Shown here: in pieces, positions 1-8,881 of the stretch
How positions within the stretch are numbered: position 1 is the first letter of the stretch
How the letters are laid out: the number at the start of each line of letters is the position of its first letter
NCBI RefSeq assembly: GCF_022759505.1
Contig: NZ_CP094289.1
Location: 2,604,001-2,668,000, forward strand
DNA: 64,000 bases
Direction of reading: 5' to 3'
DNA from: Georgenia sp. TF02-10
GTDB taxonomy: Bacteria; Actinomycetota; Actinomycetes; Actinomycetales; Actinomycetaceae
The notes under the pieces: generated by a model
Seen by the model: the letters and a program-made list of their open reading frames with translations, nothing else
What the model was told of the DNA's origin: nothing
The model's database searches: none
Program-made: the position numbers and the translations under genes

Positions 1-885
1 GTCCGGCCGCACGATCACCTGGTCCGCCGAGAGGTCGCCGTGGACCAGCGCGACGGCCGCCCGCCCGGTGAGCACCTGGCGGGCGGCCGCCGCGGCGCAC
101 CGCGCCCGCTCGCCGGCCGCCGGAACGATCGCCCGCACCGCGACCACGGCGGACGCCAGCGCCGCCGTCGGGTCGGCGGGCGCGCTGCCGGCCGGGGCGC
201 CGGGCGGCACCGGCGCGGCGTGCAGGGCCGCGAGGATTCCCCCGACCGTTCCCCACAGCCCGGCCTCCCCCAGCAGGTCCAGCGGCGTGCCGGGCACGAA
301 CGCGGTCCGCACCACGCCCCGGCCGGAGACCCGGCCCAGGTCGGCGGTGGGCAGCCCGGCGCCGGCCAGCAGCCGGTGGGCGGCCACGTGCGCGGCCGCG
401 GCGGCCGGCCGGTGGACCTTGACCAGCACGCGCCCGCCGTCGCCGTCGGCGACGGCGACCCAGCGCCGGCCGGGCTTGTAGACCAGCGGCACCAACGCTC
501 CGGCGCCGGCCAGGACGGCCCGCACCCCGGGCAGGTGCCGGTCCGCGGTGGCCTCCCCCAGGGCGAGGCCGGCGGCGCGGTCGACGGCGGTGCCGCGGCC
601 GACGTCGTCCCGCTCCCCGGCCCGGACGACCTTGGCGATCTTCTCGACGGCCACCGGCCGGTACGCGACCGCGAACGCCTGACGCGAGCGGCCGCCGTCG
701 TCGGTGATGCGCAGGCCGGCGACCAGCGAGGTGCCGGGCTTGTACCGCAGGTAGGTGACCTCGGCGCTCCCGCCGCTCCCCCACGGACCGCCGAGCCGGG
801 CGAGCAGCGCGGCCGGGTCGAGCACGGTGGCCAGGCCGGGCAGCGCGGGGTCGGCGGCGGCGAGCCGGTTGTCATCGGGCCGCAC
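1..885 (-). CDS. APH-like phosphotransferase, partial (C-terminus beyond window)
   Basis: Kinase of the aminoglycoside phosphotransferase/choline kinase fold. The frame stays open to the window edge and ends in HGDLSADQVIV, the Brenner catalytic loop (HGD..xxN-like) of this superfamily, preceded by a long small-residue-rich N-lobe. The start is taken as the GTG at 883-885 (reads VRPDDNRLAAADPALPG), which overlaps the end of the upstream exporter gene by a few bases; no ATG precedes it, and the ATG at 873-875 lies in another frame. About 295 codons are visible and the C-terminal part (metal-binding DxD) is missing because the window stops. As the last visible member of a glycosyltransferase/exporter operon it probably phosphorylates a sugar or lipid-linked product rather than a drug; the substrate is not shown by the sequence. 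Confidence 0.8.
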   Translation of the reverse strand, partial: MRPDDNRLAAADPALPGLATVLDPAALLARLGGPWGSGGSAEVTYLRYKPGTSLVAGLRITDDGGRSRQAFAVAYRPVAVEKIAKVVRAGERDDVGRGTAVDRAAGLALGEATADRHLPGVRAVLAGAGALVPLVYKPGRRWVAVADGDGGRVLVKVHRPAAAAAHVAAHRLLAGAGLPTADLGRVSGRGVVRTAFVPGTPLDLLGEAGLWGTVGGILAALHAAPVPPGAPAGSAPADPTAALASAVVAVRAIVPAAGERARCAAAAARQVLTGRAAVALVHGDLSADQVIVRPD

Positions 886-2704
886 GGCGGTCCTCCTTCT
901 CCTCGGGGTGCACCACGGCGAGGTGCCGCTCGGTCTTGGGGGCCAGGGCGCGCAGCCGCGAGCCTGGGGCGGCCAGCAGGTCGGCCGGGGTGCCGTGCTC
1001 GACCACCTGCCCCCGATCGAGCACCACCACCTCGTCGCAGCCCAGCACGTCGGCCAGGACATGGCTGACCAGGAACGTGGTGCGCCCCGCGGTGAGCCGG
1101 TCGACGGCCTCGAGCACGGCGGCCGAGCTCGCCGGGTCCAGCCCGGTGGTGGCCTCGTCGAGGATGATGACCGAGGCGTCGCGGAGCATCGCCCGGGCGA
1201 TCGCCAGACGCTGGCGCTGCCCGCCGGAGAGGGTGTCCCCACGCTCCCCCACCACGGTGTCGTACCCCTGCGGGAGCCGCTGGACGAACTCATGCGCGTT
1301 GGCCGACCGCGCCGCCTCCTCGACCTCGGCGTCGGTGGCGTCGGCCCGGCCCATCCGGATGTTCTCCCGCACGGTGCCCGCGAAGAGGACGGACTCCTGC
1401 AGCACGACGGCGAGGTGGGCGCGGAGGGAGTCCACGGTGATGTCGCGCAGGTCGTGCCCGTCGACCCGGACGGTGCCGGCGACCGGGTCCTGCAGGCGCA
1501 CCAGCAGGGCCGCGAGCGTCGACTTGCCCGAGCCGGACGGGCCGACGAGCCCGACCCGGGCGCCGGGCCGCACCCGCAGCGTCACGTCCTGCAGCGCCGT
1601 CGTGCCGTCGCCGTAGGAGGCGGTGACGTGGTCGAGCCGGACCTCCCCGACCAGCCGCCGGAGCGGGCGGGCGCCGGGGGCGTCGGTGACCTCCGGGCGG
1701 GTCGCCACCACAGCCACGATCCGCTCCCCGGAGGCGCCGGCCTTGGCGATCCGGCCGGTGTACTTGGCCAGGTCGCGCATCGGCTTGAAGGCGCCCTTGA
1801 GGTACTGCACGAAGACGACGAGCTCGCCCGGGGTGAGCCGCCCGGCCAGCACGGACCAGCCGCCGACCGCGAGCACCACGCCGGTGGCGACCCCGACCAG
1901 CAGGTCCGTGCGGCGCTCGAGCCCGGCGGAGAGCCGGGTGGCCCGCACGCCGTCGCGGAGCTCCTGGCTGCTCGAGACGGCGAACCGGGCCTCGAGCTGG
2001 CGCTCGAGGGAGTACGCCTGGACCACCCGCACCGCGCCGAAGGACTCCCCGGCCGCGCCGGCGAGGTCGCCCTCGCGGCGGCGCTGCTGCCGGGCGGCGC
2101 CGGTGATCCGCCGGGCGGACCGGGTGGACTGCAGCGCGAAGACCGGCAGGGCGGCCAGCACGACCAGCGCCAGGCGCCAGTCCAGGACCACCATCACCAC
2201 CAGCATCGCCGCCAGCGTGACGACGTTGCCGAGCAGCGGCATCGCGGCGGTGACGGCGACGTCCCGGAGCTTGCCGACGTCGGACACCAACCGGGTGATC
2301 AGGTCCCCGGTCCGCGTCGCGGAGTGGAACCGCAGCGACAGGCGCAGCGCGTGCGCGTAGACGTCCGCCCGGACGGCGGTGGTCGCCCGGGTGCCCGCGA
2401 GCGCGAAGGCCACGGTGGTCAGGTAGGCGGCGAGGGCCCGCAGGCCGGCCACGACGACGACGGCGACGCCGCAGCCGACGAGCAGCCCGAGCACCCCCGG
2501 CCGGCCGGCCGCGCCCGGGGCGACGACGGCGTCGATGACCAGCTTCAGCGGCCACGGCTCGAGGAGGCGGAAGAGCACCTCGGCGAACAGCGCGACGAAC
2601 CCGCCGGCGACCAGCCGGCGGTGCGGGCGCAGGTAGGGCCGCAGGTAGGCCAGGGTCCGGCGCAGCGCCGGGGCCGCGGAGCGCAGGTCGGCGGGTGCGC
2701 TCAT
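872..2704 (-). CDS. ABC exporter, fused permease/ATPase (MsbA-like half transporter)
   Basis: Half-size ABC exporter of 610 residues, the usual length of the MsbA/LmrA class, working as a dimer in the cytoplasmic membrane. An N-terminal six-helix membrane domain (about residues 25-310) is followed by a nucleotide-binding domain: Walker A GPSGSGKST near residue 390, signature LSGGQRQR, Walker B VIILDEATTGLDP and the H-loop VSHVLADVL. It lies inside an operon with three glycosyltransferases and a kinase, and its start directly abuts the stop of the next gene upstream. The context suggests export of a glycoconjugate or lipid-linked oligosaccharide. The charged tail after the ATPase (EEKEDRRAAR) overlaps the next start, which implies coupled translation. 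Substrate is inference; the family assignment is secure. Confidence 0.93.
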   Translation of the reverse strand: MSAPADLRSAAPALRRTLAYLRPYLRPHRRLVAGGFVALFAEVLFRLLEPWPLKLVIDAVVAPGAAGRPGVLGLLVGCGVAVVVVAGLRALAAYLTTVAFALAGTRATTAVRADVYAHALRLSLRFHSATRTGDLITRLVSDVGKLRDVAVTAAMPLLGNVVTLAAMLVVMVVLDWRLALVVLAALPVFALQSTRSARRITGAARQQRRREGDLAGAAGESFGAVRVVQAYSLERQLEARFAVSSSQELRDGVRATRLSAGLERRTDLLVGVATGVVLAVGGWSVLAGRLTPGELVVFVQYLKGAFKPMRDLAKYTGRIAKAGASGERIVAVVATRPEVTDAPGARPLRRLVGEVRLDHVTASYGDGTTALQDVTLRVRPGARVGLVGPSGSGKSTLAALLVRLQDPVAGTVRVDGHDLRDITVDSLRAHLAVVLQESVLFAGTVRENIRMGRADATDAEVEEAARSANAHEFVQRLPQGYDTVVGERGDTLSGGQRQRLAIARAMLRDASVIILDEATTGLDPASSAAVLEAVDRLTAGRTTFLVSHVLADVLGCDEVVVLDRGQVVEHGTPADLLAAPGSRLRALAPKTERHLAVVHPEEKEDRRAAR

Positions 2705-4033
2705 CTAGCCCACCTCCCCGGCGGTCTGGTAGGCCGACGACGCCGCGCCGTCGGGCGCCGTGGCGTCGGCCACGGCACACTCGGGCGCCCCGCCGGCCAC
2801 CGCGCCGTCGGCGCTGCCGAGCCGCAGGCCGGCCGCGGCGAGGCTGCGGTCGACGACCTGGGTCCAGGTGCGGGTGGCGACCACCGACGCTCGCCCGGCG
2901 CGGCCCAGGCGTCGGCCCAACACCGGGTCGTCGGCGAGCCGGCGCAGCGCGGCGGCGAGCGCGCCCGGGTCGGAGCCGGGGACCAGCAGGCCGGTGGTGC
3001 CGTCGTCGAGGACCGCGGGCAGCTGGCCGACCGCGGATGCGACGACGGGCAGCCCGGCGGCCAGGTACTCGTAGACCTTCAGCGGGGAGAAGTAGCCCGC
3101 GCCGTCGCCGGCGGGGTACGGCGCGGCGGCGACGTCCATCCGGTGCAGCCAGCCGGGGACCTCGGCCGGGCGCACGGCCCCGGTGAAGGTGACCGCGTCG
3201 GCGATGCCGGCGGCGCCGGCCCGGCGGCGCAGGTCGGCCGCCTCGGGCCCGTCCCCGACGAGGAGCAGCCGCGCGTCCGGCACCGTGCGGCGCAGGAGCG
3301 CGACGGCGTCGAGCAGGGTGGCGGTGCCGTGCCAGGGCTTCAGGGTGCCGACGAAGCCCACGGTGAACGGCCGCCCGGCCGCGGCGGCCGCGGCGGCCGC
3401 GGGCGCGGGGCGGATCCGGTCGACGTCGACGCCGTTCGGCTCCACCACCACCCGGGTCGTGTGCCGGGGGCCGAGGTGGCCGCGGACCCAGGCGGCGACC
3501 GGCTCGGAGACGCACACCACGGCCGTGGCGGCGCGGGCGGCGTCCCGGACGACGGCGTCGGCCTCGGCGGCGTGGACCAGGCCACGGTGGCGGGCCTGCT
3601 CGGCGGGCAGCGGGGCGTTGACCTCCAGCACCGCCGGGATCCGGCGGGTCGCGGCGTACCGGGTGCCGGCCCGGCTCCAGAGCGAGTACCGCTCGTAGAC
3701 GGCGTCGAACCCGGCCCGGCCGCCGGCGGCGGTCAGGGCGTCGTGCAGGTGGTCGTCCGCGGCGAGCAGGGCGGCCTCGCGGGCGGCGACGTCGGTGCCG
3801 CCGTCGTCGCGGACGCCGGCGCCGTCGGCGCGGGCCGTGGGGCGGGCGAGCTCGTGCACCCGCAGGCGCCGCCCGGCGGCCGCGGGCGGTGCGCCGCCGG
3901 TCCGGCGGCAGAACAGGTCCACCGTGTGGCCGGCGGCGAGGAGGACCCGGACCACCTCCTGGACGTGCACCGAGGCGCCCTTGGTGCCGAAGACGGGGAT
4001 ACCCGGGTCGGCGCAGACGTAGGCGATCCTCAC
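2705..4033 (-). CDS. glycosyltransferase family 4 (GT-B fold)
   Basis: 442-residue GT-B glycosyltransferase. The N-terminus MRIAYVCADPGIPVFG matches the first Rossmann strand of GT4 enzymes, and the C-terminal half holds VGFVGTLKPWHG and SPLKVYEYLAAGLPVVAS, the nucleotide-sugar-binding loop with the E-x7-E type arrangement seen in GT4. It uses a nucleotide-activated sugar in the cytoplasm to extend an unknown acceptor. The start overlaps the preceding stop by ATGA (4030-4033), and the stop abuts the exporter start, so the genes are translated as a unit. A short alanine-rich stretch near residue 210 sits between the two lobes. The sugar and acceptor cannot be read from sequence. Confidence 0.9.
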   Translation of the reverse strand: MRIAYVCADPGIPVFGTKGASVHVQEVVRVLLAAGHTVDLFCRRTGGAPPAAAGRRLRVHELARPTARADGAGVRDDGGTDVAAREAALLAADDHLHDALTAAGGRAGFDAVYERYSLWSRAGTRYAATRRIPAVLEVNAPLPAEQARHRGLVHAAEADAVVRDAARAATAVVCVSEPVAAWVRGHLGPRHTTRVVVEPNGVDVDRIRPAPAAAAAAAAGRPFTVGFVGTLKPWHGTATLLDAVALLRRTVPDARLLLVGDGPEAADLRRRAGAAGIADAVTFTGAVRPAEVPGWLHRMDVAAAPYPAGDGAGYFSPLKVYEYLAAGLPVVASAVGQLPAVLDDGTTGLLVPGSDPGALAAALRRLADDPVLGRRLGRAGRASVVATRTWTQVVDRSLAAAGLRLGSADGAVAGGAPECAVADATAPDGAASSAYQTAGEVG

Positions 4034-5481
4034 CGGGGCACCTCCACCAGGGCCGGCGCGGGCCGCGCTGGGGAGGGCTGCGCAGGAGCGGGTGCGGGCC
4101 GAACGGGCGCGGGCGGCGCGACGGACGCGGGCGCGGGCGGAAAGGCCGCCGGCGGGGCGGGCAGCGCGGCGTCGAGCCGGGCCGCCTGCCGGGCCGAGCC
4201 GAACTCCGCCTCAACCAGCGCGCGGGCGGCGCCGGCGAGCCGGGCCCGCAGCCCGGCGTCGTCGAGCAGCCGGCCGAGCGCGGCGGCGAGCGCCTGGGCG
4301 TCGCGCTGCGGGACGACCAGGCCGGTGCGCTCGGGCCGCACCGCCTCGGTGATGCCGGTGACGTCCGTGGCGACGCACGGGGTGCCGAGCGCCATCGCCT
4401 CGAGCAGCACGGTGGGCAGCCCGTCGGCGTTGCCGTCCGCGCCGACGACGCAGGGCGCGGCGAGGACGTCGGCGCCGCGCACCGCGGCCCGGACCCGGTC
4501 CTGCGGCAGCGGGCCGGTCAGCTCCACCACGCCGTCGAGCGACCGGTCCCGGACCTGGGCGCGCAGGTCCGCCTCGCGGTCCCCGCCGCCGACGATGCGG
4601 CACCGCACCGGGCGGCCGGAGCGGCGCAGGAGCGCGACGGCGTCGACCAGAACGTCGAAGCCCTTCTTCTCCACCAGCCGGCCGACGGCGACCACGGTCG
4701 GCACGGGGCCGGCCGGGCGGTCCGCGGGGGCGGTGCAGCCGAAGGCGGCGAGGTCGAGGCCGTTGTAGATCCGGTGCACCGGCGTGCGGGCCACCGCGGC
4801 CGGGAAGGCGGCGGCCAGGTGCCGGGCGTTGTAGTCCGAGACGGTGACGACGTGGTGGGCGTCGGTGATCTTCCGGGCCAGGTCGGCGGGGTCGACGCTC
4901 TCGTGGAAGATGTCCTTGGCGTGCGCGGTAAAGGAGTACGTCACCCCGGTGAGCAGCGCCGCGAGCCGCGCCACGGTGGTGGCCAGCGAGGCGAAGTGCG
5001 CGTGCAGGTGCGTGATGCCCCGCTGCTGGACCTCGGCGGCGACGTCGAGCGCCTGGGCCGCGTCGGGGGCCTCCGCGCTCAGCAGCTCGGGCAGGACCTC
5101 GGGCAGCCGCGGCAGGACCGCGCCGGCGGACGCCAGGCTCGCCCACAGGTCCTCGGCCTTGCGGGCCCGCGGCACGTAGGTCACCGGCGCCTGCACCCGG
5201 GCCAGGGTGTCGTGGAACCGCGGATCCACTGGCGGGCGCAGGGCGAAGATCTCGATGTCCGCGCCCCGGGCCTCCCGGGCGATGATCTCGGAGACCACGA
5301 AGGTCTCGGAGAACCGCGGGTACATCTTCAGCACGTACCCGATCCGCTCGGGGCGGCGGCCGTCCGGCCCGGCAGCTCCCGCCGGCACGGTGGCACGGTC
5401 CGGCCTGGTGGCACCGGCCGGCGGCCAGCCGGCGTCCTCCGGCCCGGCAGGGGGCGTGGCAGCGATGAGGTCAGGCGACAT
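4030..5481 (-). CDS. glycosyltransferase family 4, WcaL/colanic-acid-type
   Basis: 483-residue retaining GT-B glycosyltransferase. After a proline/alanine-rich leader of about 45 residues the enzyme begins RPERIGYVLKMYPRFSETF, the typical opening of WcaL-like GT4 enzymes, followed by HLHAHFAS and FTAHAKDIF in the acceptor lobe. The donor-binding lobe has VVAVGRLVEKKGFDVLVDA and LPTVLLEAMALGTPCVATD, the classical GT4 nucleotide-sugar loop. The C-terminal roughly 40 residues are Pro/Ala-rich and look disordered. It overlaps its upstream neighbour by 11 bases and its downstream neighbour by 4, so co-translation in the surface-glycan operon is likely. Acceptor and linkage are unknown. Confidence 0.9.
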   Translation of the reverse strand: MSPDLIAATPPAGPEDAGWPPAGATRPDRATVPAGAAGPDGRRPERIGYVLKMYPRFSETFVVSEIIAREARGADIEIFALRPPVDPRFHDTLARVQAPVTYVPRARKAEDLWASLASAGAVLPRLPEVLPELLSAEAPDAAQALDVAAEVQQRGITHLHAHFASLATTVARLAALLTGVTYSFTAHAKDIFHESVDPADLARKITDAHHVVTVSDYNARHLAAAFPAAVARTPVHRIYNGLDLAAFGCTAPADRPAGPVPTVVAVGRLVEKKGFDVLVDAVALLRRSGRPVRCRIVGGGDREADLRAQVRDRSLDGVVELTGPLPQDRVRAAVRGADVLAAPCVVGADGNADGLPTVLLEAMALGTPCVATDVTGITEAVRPERTGLVVPQRDAQALAAALGRLLDDAGLRARLAGAARALVEAEFGSARQAARLDAALPAPPAAFPPAPASVAPPAPVRPAPAPAQPSPARPAPALVEVPR

Positions 5482-6844
5482 CGGCGTTCTCCTCCAGCCC
5501 GACGAGGGCGGTCAGCAGCCTGGGCAGCCGGGCCAGGCCGTCCAGGTCGACGTCGGCGGCGGGCCGCGGGCGGGGCCCGGCCGCCACGGCGGCGGCCCAG
5601 GTGCCGAGCCGGGCCGGGGTGAGCCGGTCCGGGGTGAGGTGGTCGAGCAGGTCGGCCCGGGCGAGGGCCCGGGCGCGGACGAGCTGCTCGGCGCGGGGCG
5701 CCACCCGCGGCACCACCAGCAGCGGCGTCCCGGCGGCCAGCGCCTCGCAGACGGTGTTGTACCCGCCCATCGCGACGACGGCGGCCGCGCGGGCGAGCAG
5801 GTCCGGGGCGTCGTCGACATAGTCGTGCACCTGCACGTCGCCGCGGCGCGTCGCGGCCTCGGCGCACCGGCGGTGCTGCTCGGCGGGCATCTGGGGGCCG
5901 GTGACCAGCACCCCGGTGTGCCCCGGGGGCAGCGGCGCGCGGACGAAGGCCTCGGCGAGCGCGCCGCCGTCGGACCCACCGCCGACCATCGCGAGGACGA
6001 ACGGCCCGGGCACGGCGGTGCGGCGCCGCCCCGCGCCGTCCGTCCGGCCCCGGGCGAGGTAGCCGGTGTGCACCGTCCGTCCGCGCACCGCCGCCGGCAG
6101 GCCGAGGTCCGCGACGACGTCGTGGACCCCGGCGTCGCCGTAGACCCAGACCGCGTCGTACCAGCGGAGCACGGCGGCGGTGGCCCCCTCGTGCGCCCAC
6201 TCCCGGCGGGCGGCACTCGGGTCGTCCAGCACGTCGCGCAGGCCGAGCACGACCTTGGTGCCGGTGGCGGCGAGGGCGCGCAGGGCCGGCTCGAGCTCGC
6301 CGCGGAAGCCGCGCGGGTGCTTGTCGACGACGAGGACGTCCGGCCGGAAGGAGGTGACGGCGGCGGCGAGGACCGAGCGGCGCATCGCGAGCACGTGCTC
6401 CTGGCCCACCGAGAGGTGCCGGGCGCCGTAGCCGCCGTCGGCGTCCTTGGCCAGGGCGGGCAGGGAGACCAGGTCGCAGCGCTCCGGCCGGTGGGCGGTG
6501 ACGACCTCGGGGGCGCCGGTGAGCAGGAGGACGTCCGGCGTCGGGTCCAGCGCGGCGAGGGACCGGGCGATGGCCAGGTTGCGGCGCACGTGCCCCAGCC
6601 CCTGGGCGTCGTGGGAGTACAGGGCGACCCGCAACGGGCGGCGGCCGGCGCCGTCGTCGACGGTGGCGCGCCGCGGCTCCCCGGTCCCGGTCGTGGGCCG
6701 GCGCAGCGGCTCCCCGGTGGTGGTCGTGGGCCGGCGCCGGGACCCTGCCGTGGTGGTCGTGGGCCGGTGCCGCGACCCTGCCGCTCCCAGCACCGGCGGG
6801 GCGGACCCGGTCGCGTACCCGCCTGCCGCGTTCCTGAGCATCAT
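5471..6844 (-). CDS. GT28/MurG-like glycosyltransferase with repeat-bearing N-terminus
   Basis: 457-residue predicted GT-B enzyme. The catalytic part starts near residue 48 (RVALYSHDAQGLGHVRRN), with the G-x-GH motif of MurG-like and monogalactosyldiacylglycerol-synthase-like transferases. It ends with VAMGGYNTVCEALAAGTPLL, the GGxxT-E donor loop of the same superfamily. It heads the minus-strand operon, and its ATG is followed by a Thr/Arg/Pro-rich leader of 11-residue repeats (PTTTT, GEP, GSRRR) encoded by 33-base DNA repeats, which is not part of the family and is probably disordered. Its 3' end overlaps the next gene by 11 bases. Likely transfers a sugar to a lipid or nucleotide-linked acceptor at the membrane; the substrate is not determinable. 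Confidence 0.8.
   Translation of the reverse strand: MMLRNAAGGYATGSAPPVLGAAGSRHRPTTTTAGSRRRPTTTTGEPLRRPTTGTGEPRRATVDDGAGRRPLRVALYSHDAQGLGHVRRNLAIARSLAALDPTPDVLLLTGAPEVVTAHRPERCDLVSLPALAKDADGGYGARHLSVGQEHVLAMRRSVLAAAVTSFRPDVLVVDKHPRGFRGELEPALRALAATGTKVVLGLRDVLDDPSAARREWAHEGATAAVLRWYDAVWVYGDAGVHDVVADLGLPAAVRGRTVHTGYLARGRTDGAGRRRTAVPGPFVLAMVGGGSDGGALAEAFVRAPLPPGHTGVLVTGPQMPAEQHRRCAEAATRRGDVQVHDYVDDAPDLLARAAAVVAMGGYNTVCEALAAGTPLLVVPRVAPRAEQLVRARALARADLLDHLTPDRLTPARLGTWAAAVAAGPRPRPAADVDLDGLARLPRLLTALVGLEENADVA
6690..6767. repeat. 33-bp tandem repeats inside glycosyltransferase leader
   Basis: The string GTCGTGGGCCGG occurs at 6690, 6723 and 6756, exactly 33 bases apart, with most of the intervening bases also alike. 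The repeat is in frame and gives 11-residue units in the N-terminal leader of the glycosyltransferase, so slippage here would change leader length without breaking the frame. Confidence 0.8.
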
Positions 6845-7231
6845 GGTGACCCCTCGTTCGGCATCTCTCGGTGCGGACCACCGTGGCGCGCGCAGGTGAT
6901 CGTCAGGTGATGGGCAGATGAGAACGTCCTCATGAAGTCAGGAGGGCCCGCCCTGCCCCCCGGACGACGCGCATGCGCCACCTCCTGGTGAGGTGTTGCA
7001 TCGCCCCCTTGAGCTCGCCCGACGGCAAGCCGCCATAACGAGCACAGACTTGGCGAGGGCGGCGCCGACGCTCGGCGCTCGGCGCTGCGCAGCAGGTCGC
7101 CGCGCTCCCGCTCGGTGACGACCCGCGCGGTGCCCGCCCGACGGCGAGCGGGCACGTGGACCGGCCGTGGCAGCCGGCGGCGGCGCGTGTGGGAGCATGG
7201 CCGGCGCCGCCCGGACCACGAGGAGACGCAC
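6845..7231. other. intergenic region between divergent operons
   Basis: 387 bases separate the minus-strand glycan operon from deoD. It should hold both promoters but no convincing -35/-10 pair is visible. The segment 7068-7092 has the short direct repeat GCGCTCGGCGCT-like. Short open frames here have no recognisable family and no ribosome-binding site. Upstream of deoD only a clear GAGGAG ribosome-binding site is seen. Confidence 0.5.
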
Positions 7232-7939
7232 ATGGCCACCCCGCACATCTCCGCCGAGAAGGGCGACTTCGCCCCGGCCGTCCTCATGCCGGGCGACCCC
7301 CGGCGGGCCGAGCGGATCGCCGCCCAGCTCATGCCGGACGCCCGGAAGGTCTCCGACGTGCGCGGGATCGGCGCCTACACCGGCACGGTGGACGGCAAGC
7401 CGCTGTCCGTGATGGCCTCCGGGATGGGCATGCCGTCGCTGGGCATCTACGCCAACGAGCTCTTCCGCTTCTACGACGTCCAGCGGATCATCCGGGTCGG
7501 CACCGCGGGCGGCCTCTCCCCCAAGGTCAAGGTCGGGGACGTCGTCGTCGCCCTCGGCGCCCACACCGACTCGGCGATGAACACCGCCCGGATCCCGGGC
7601 ATCCACTTCTCTGCCGTCGCCTCCTACCCGCTGGTGGCCGCCGCGGTCGCCGCCGCCGGCGGGGCCAGCGACGTCCACGTCGCCCCGGTCGTCTCCCGGG
7701 ACCACTTCTACGGGAACCCGCCGGAGCAGGTCCAGGCGCTGGCCGACTACGGGACCCTGTGCGTGGAGATGGAGGCGGCGGGCCTGTACGGGGTCGCGGC
7801 GGAGCTGGACCGGCAGGCGCTGGCCGTCCTGACCATCTCCGACCACCTGCTCGACGGCGGGGCGGACATGACCGCCGAGGAGCGGGAGCAGAACTTCAGC
7901 CGGGCCCTGGGCCTCGCCGTCGCCGCCGCCCACTGCTGA
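7232..7939 (+). CDS. deoD: purine nucleoside phosphorylase, DeoD type
   Basis: Phosphorolytic cleavage of purine (deoxy)nucleosides to free base and (deoxy)ribose-1-phosphate in purine salvage. 235 residues, close to the 239 of the E. coli hexameric enzyme. Family marks: the opening ATPHISAEKGDFAPAVLMPG with the phosphate-binding G-D-P region, VGTAGGLSPKVKVGDVV, RDHFYGN, the ribose-binding CVEMEAAGLYG and the purine-site Asp in ISDHLLDG. The ATG at 7232 was chosen because GAGGAG lies 7 bases upstream and family members begin exactly there; the frame is open further upstream but has no homologous sequence. Its gene stands alone, transcribed away from the glycan operon. The xanthine dehydrogenase/guanine deaminase operon at 29-37 kb handles the bases this enzyme would release. 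Confidence 0.95.
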   Translation: MATPHISAEKGDFAPAVLMPGDPRRAERIAAQLMPDARKVSDVRGIGAYTGTVDGKPLSVMASGMGMPSLGIYANELFRFYDVQRIIRVGTAGGLSPKVKVGDVVVALGAHTDSAMNTARIPGIHFSAVASYPLVAAAVAAAGGASDVHVAPVVSRDHFYGNPPEQVQALADYGTLCVEMEAAGLYGVAAELDRQALAVLTISDHLLDGGADMTAEEREQNFSRALGLAVAAAHC

Positions 7940-8017
7940 CGCCGCCGCACCCGTTGCATCCCCCGGGTCTGCGTCGCACACTGGGTGCCTAGGGCCCCAG
8001 GCGTGACGGAGGTCACC

Positions 8018-8701
8018 ATGCGCACCGACGAGTTCGACATGCTGCCGATGCTCTCCCGTGGCAAGCACCGCAACCCCCGCAAGGGCGCGTGCTTCATGGA
8101 GCTGGCCTCCTTCCTGGCCGGGGAGCGCTGGAGCGACCGGCCGCGCTGCACCCACCCGCTGCTCGCGCACCTGGCGCGGCTGGTGAACGACTGCAGCTCC
8201 GACGAGGCCCGGCCGCGCCTGGCGCCGCTGATCCCCTCGGTCATCGGTCTCACCAGCGACGACCCGCGGTGGAACCACGAGATCGCCTACCTGGCCGCCC
8301 GGCGGGCGCTGCCGGTCGTGGCCGAGGAGACCCAGCGGGCGCTGTGCGTCGGGCTGCTCAGCCTGGACCGCATGCTCGCCCGGGGTGACGGGCGCACCGA
8401 GGACCAGCACCGGCCGGAGACGGCCGCCGCCCTGGCCGAGGTCCCGCTGGCCGCCGCCTGGGCCCGGGACTTCATCGCCCACGGCATCATCGGGCCGGCC
8501 CGCTACCACCCCGGCCCGGTCATCCTGGACTTCGCCGTCCCCGGGATCGCCGCCGCGTGCGTCCCCGACGCCGACGATCGGCTGCGCGACCTGCTCACCA
8601 CGGCCATCGCCACCTGCGAGCAGCTCCGCGGCCGCGCCGAGCGCCGCGACCTGCGGCCGGAGGAGTGGCGCAGCGTCGTCGCCCCGGCGGTGGTGGGCTG
8701 A
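8018..8701 (+). CDS. conserved actinobacterial hypothetical protein
   Basis: 227 residues beginning MRTDEFDMLPMLSRGKHRNP. The line SRGKHRNPRKGACFMELASF and the following LAGERWSDRPRCTHPLLAHLARLVND are the strongest-looking conserved parts; the rest is Leu/Ala-rich helical sequence without membrane segments or a signal peptide. I recognise it only as a conserved soluble protein of high-G+C Gram-positives, with no assigned reaction. The ATG at 8018 follows ACGGAGGTCACC, a good ribosome-binding site; the frame is open 33 bases further upstream but without one. It lies 78 bases after deoD on the same strand and might share its transcript. Confidence 0.75.
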   Translation: MRTDEFDMLPMLSRGKHRNPRKGACFMELASFLAGERWSDRPRCTHPLLAHLARLVNDCSSDEARPRLAPLIPSVIGLTSDDPRWNHEIAYLAARRALPVVAEETQRALCVGLLSLDRMLARGDGRTEDQHRPETAAALAEVPLAAAWARDFIAHGIIGPARYHPGPVILDFAVPGIAAACVPDADDRLRDLLTTAIATCEQLRGRAERRDLRPEEWRSVVAPAVVG

Positions 8702-8881
8702 CCGCAGCCCCTCGGTTGACCCCGCCGGCCCGATCATCGTCGCCGCACGCGCGGACCCGCACCGACCAGCCCGCGAACCCGGCATCTCGGGCACATCGAT
8801 CGGCGGAAACAACGTTCGCGCCGCCCCCTGCGCCAGTACGCTCCCGGTATCGGGGAATCCGCGTCGCAGAGGGAGCGGGAC

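Noticed and set aside
755-4768. Plus-strand open frame of 1337 codons opposite the exporter and glycosyltransferases
   Set aside because: It is the antisense of real genes; GC-rich codon bias keeps the opposite frame open. Its translation is Gly/Arg/His-rich with no domain.
8805-8830. Possible TetR operator around AACGTT before the TetR gene
   Set aside because: Symmetry covers only six central bases; expected by chance.
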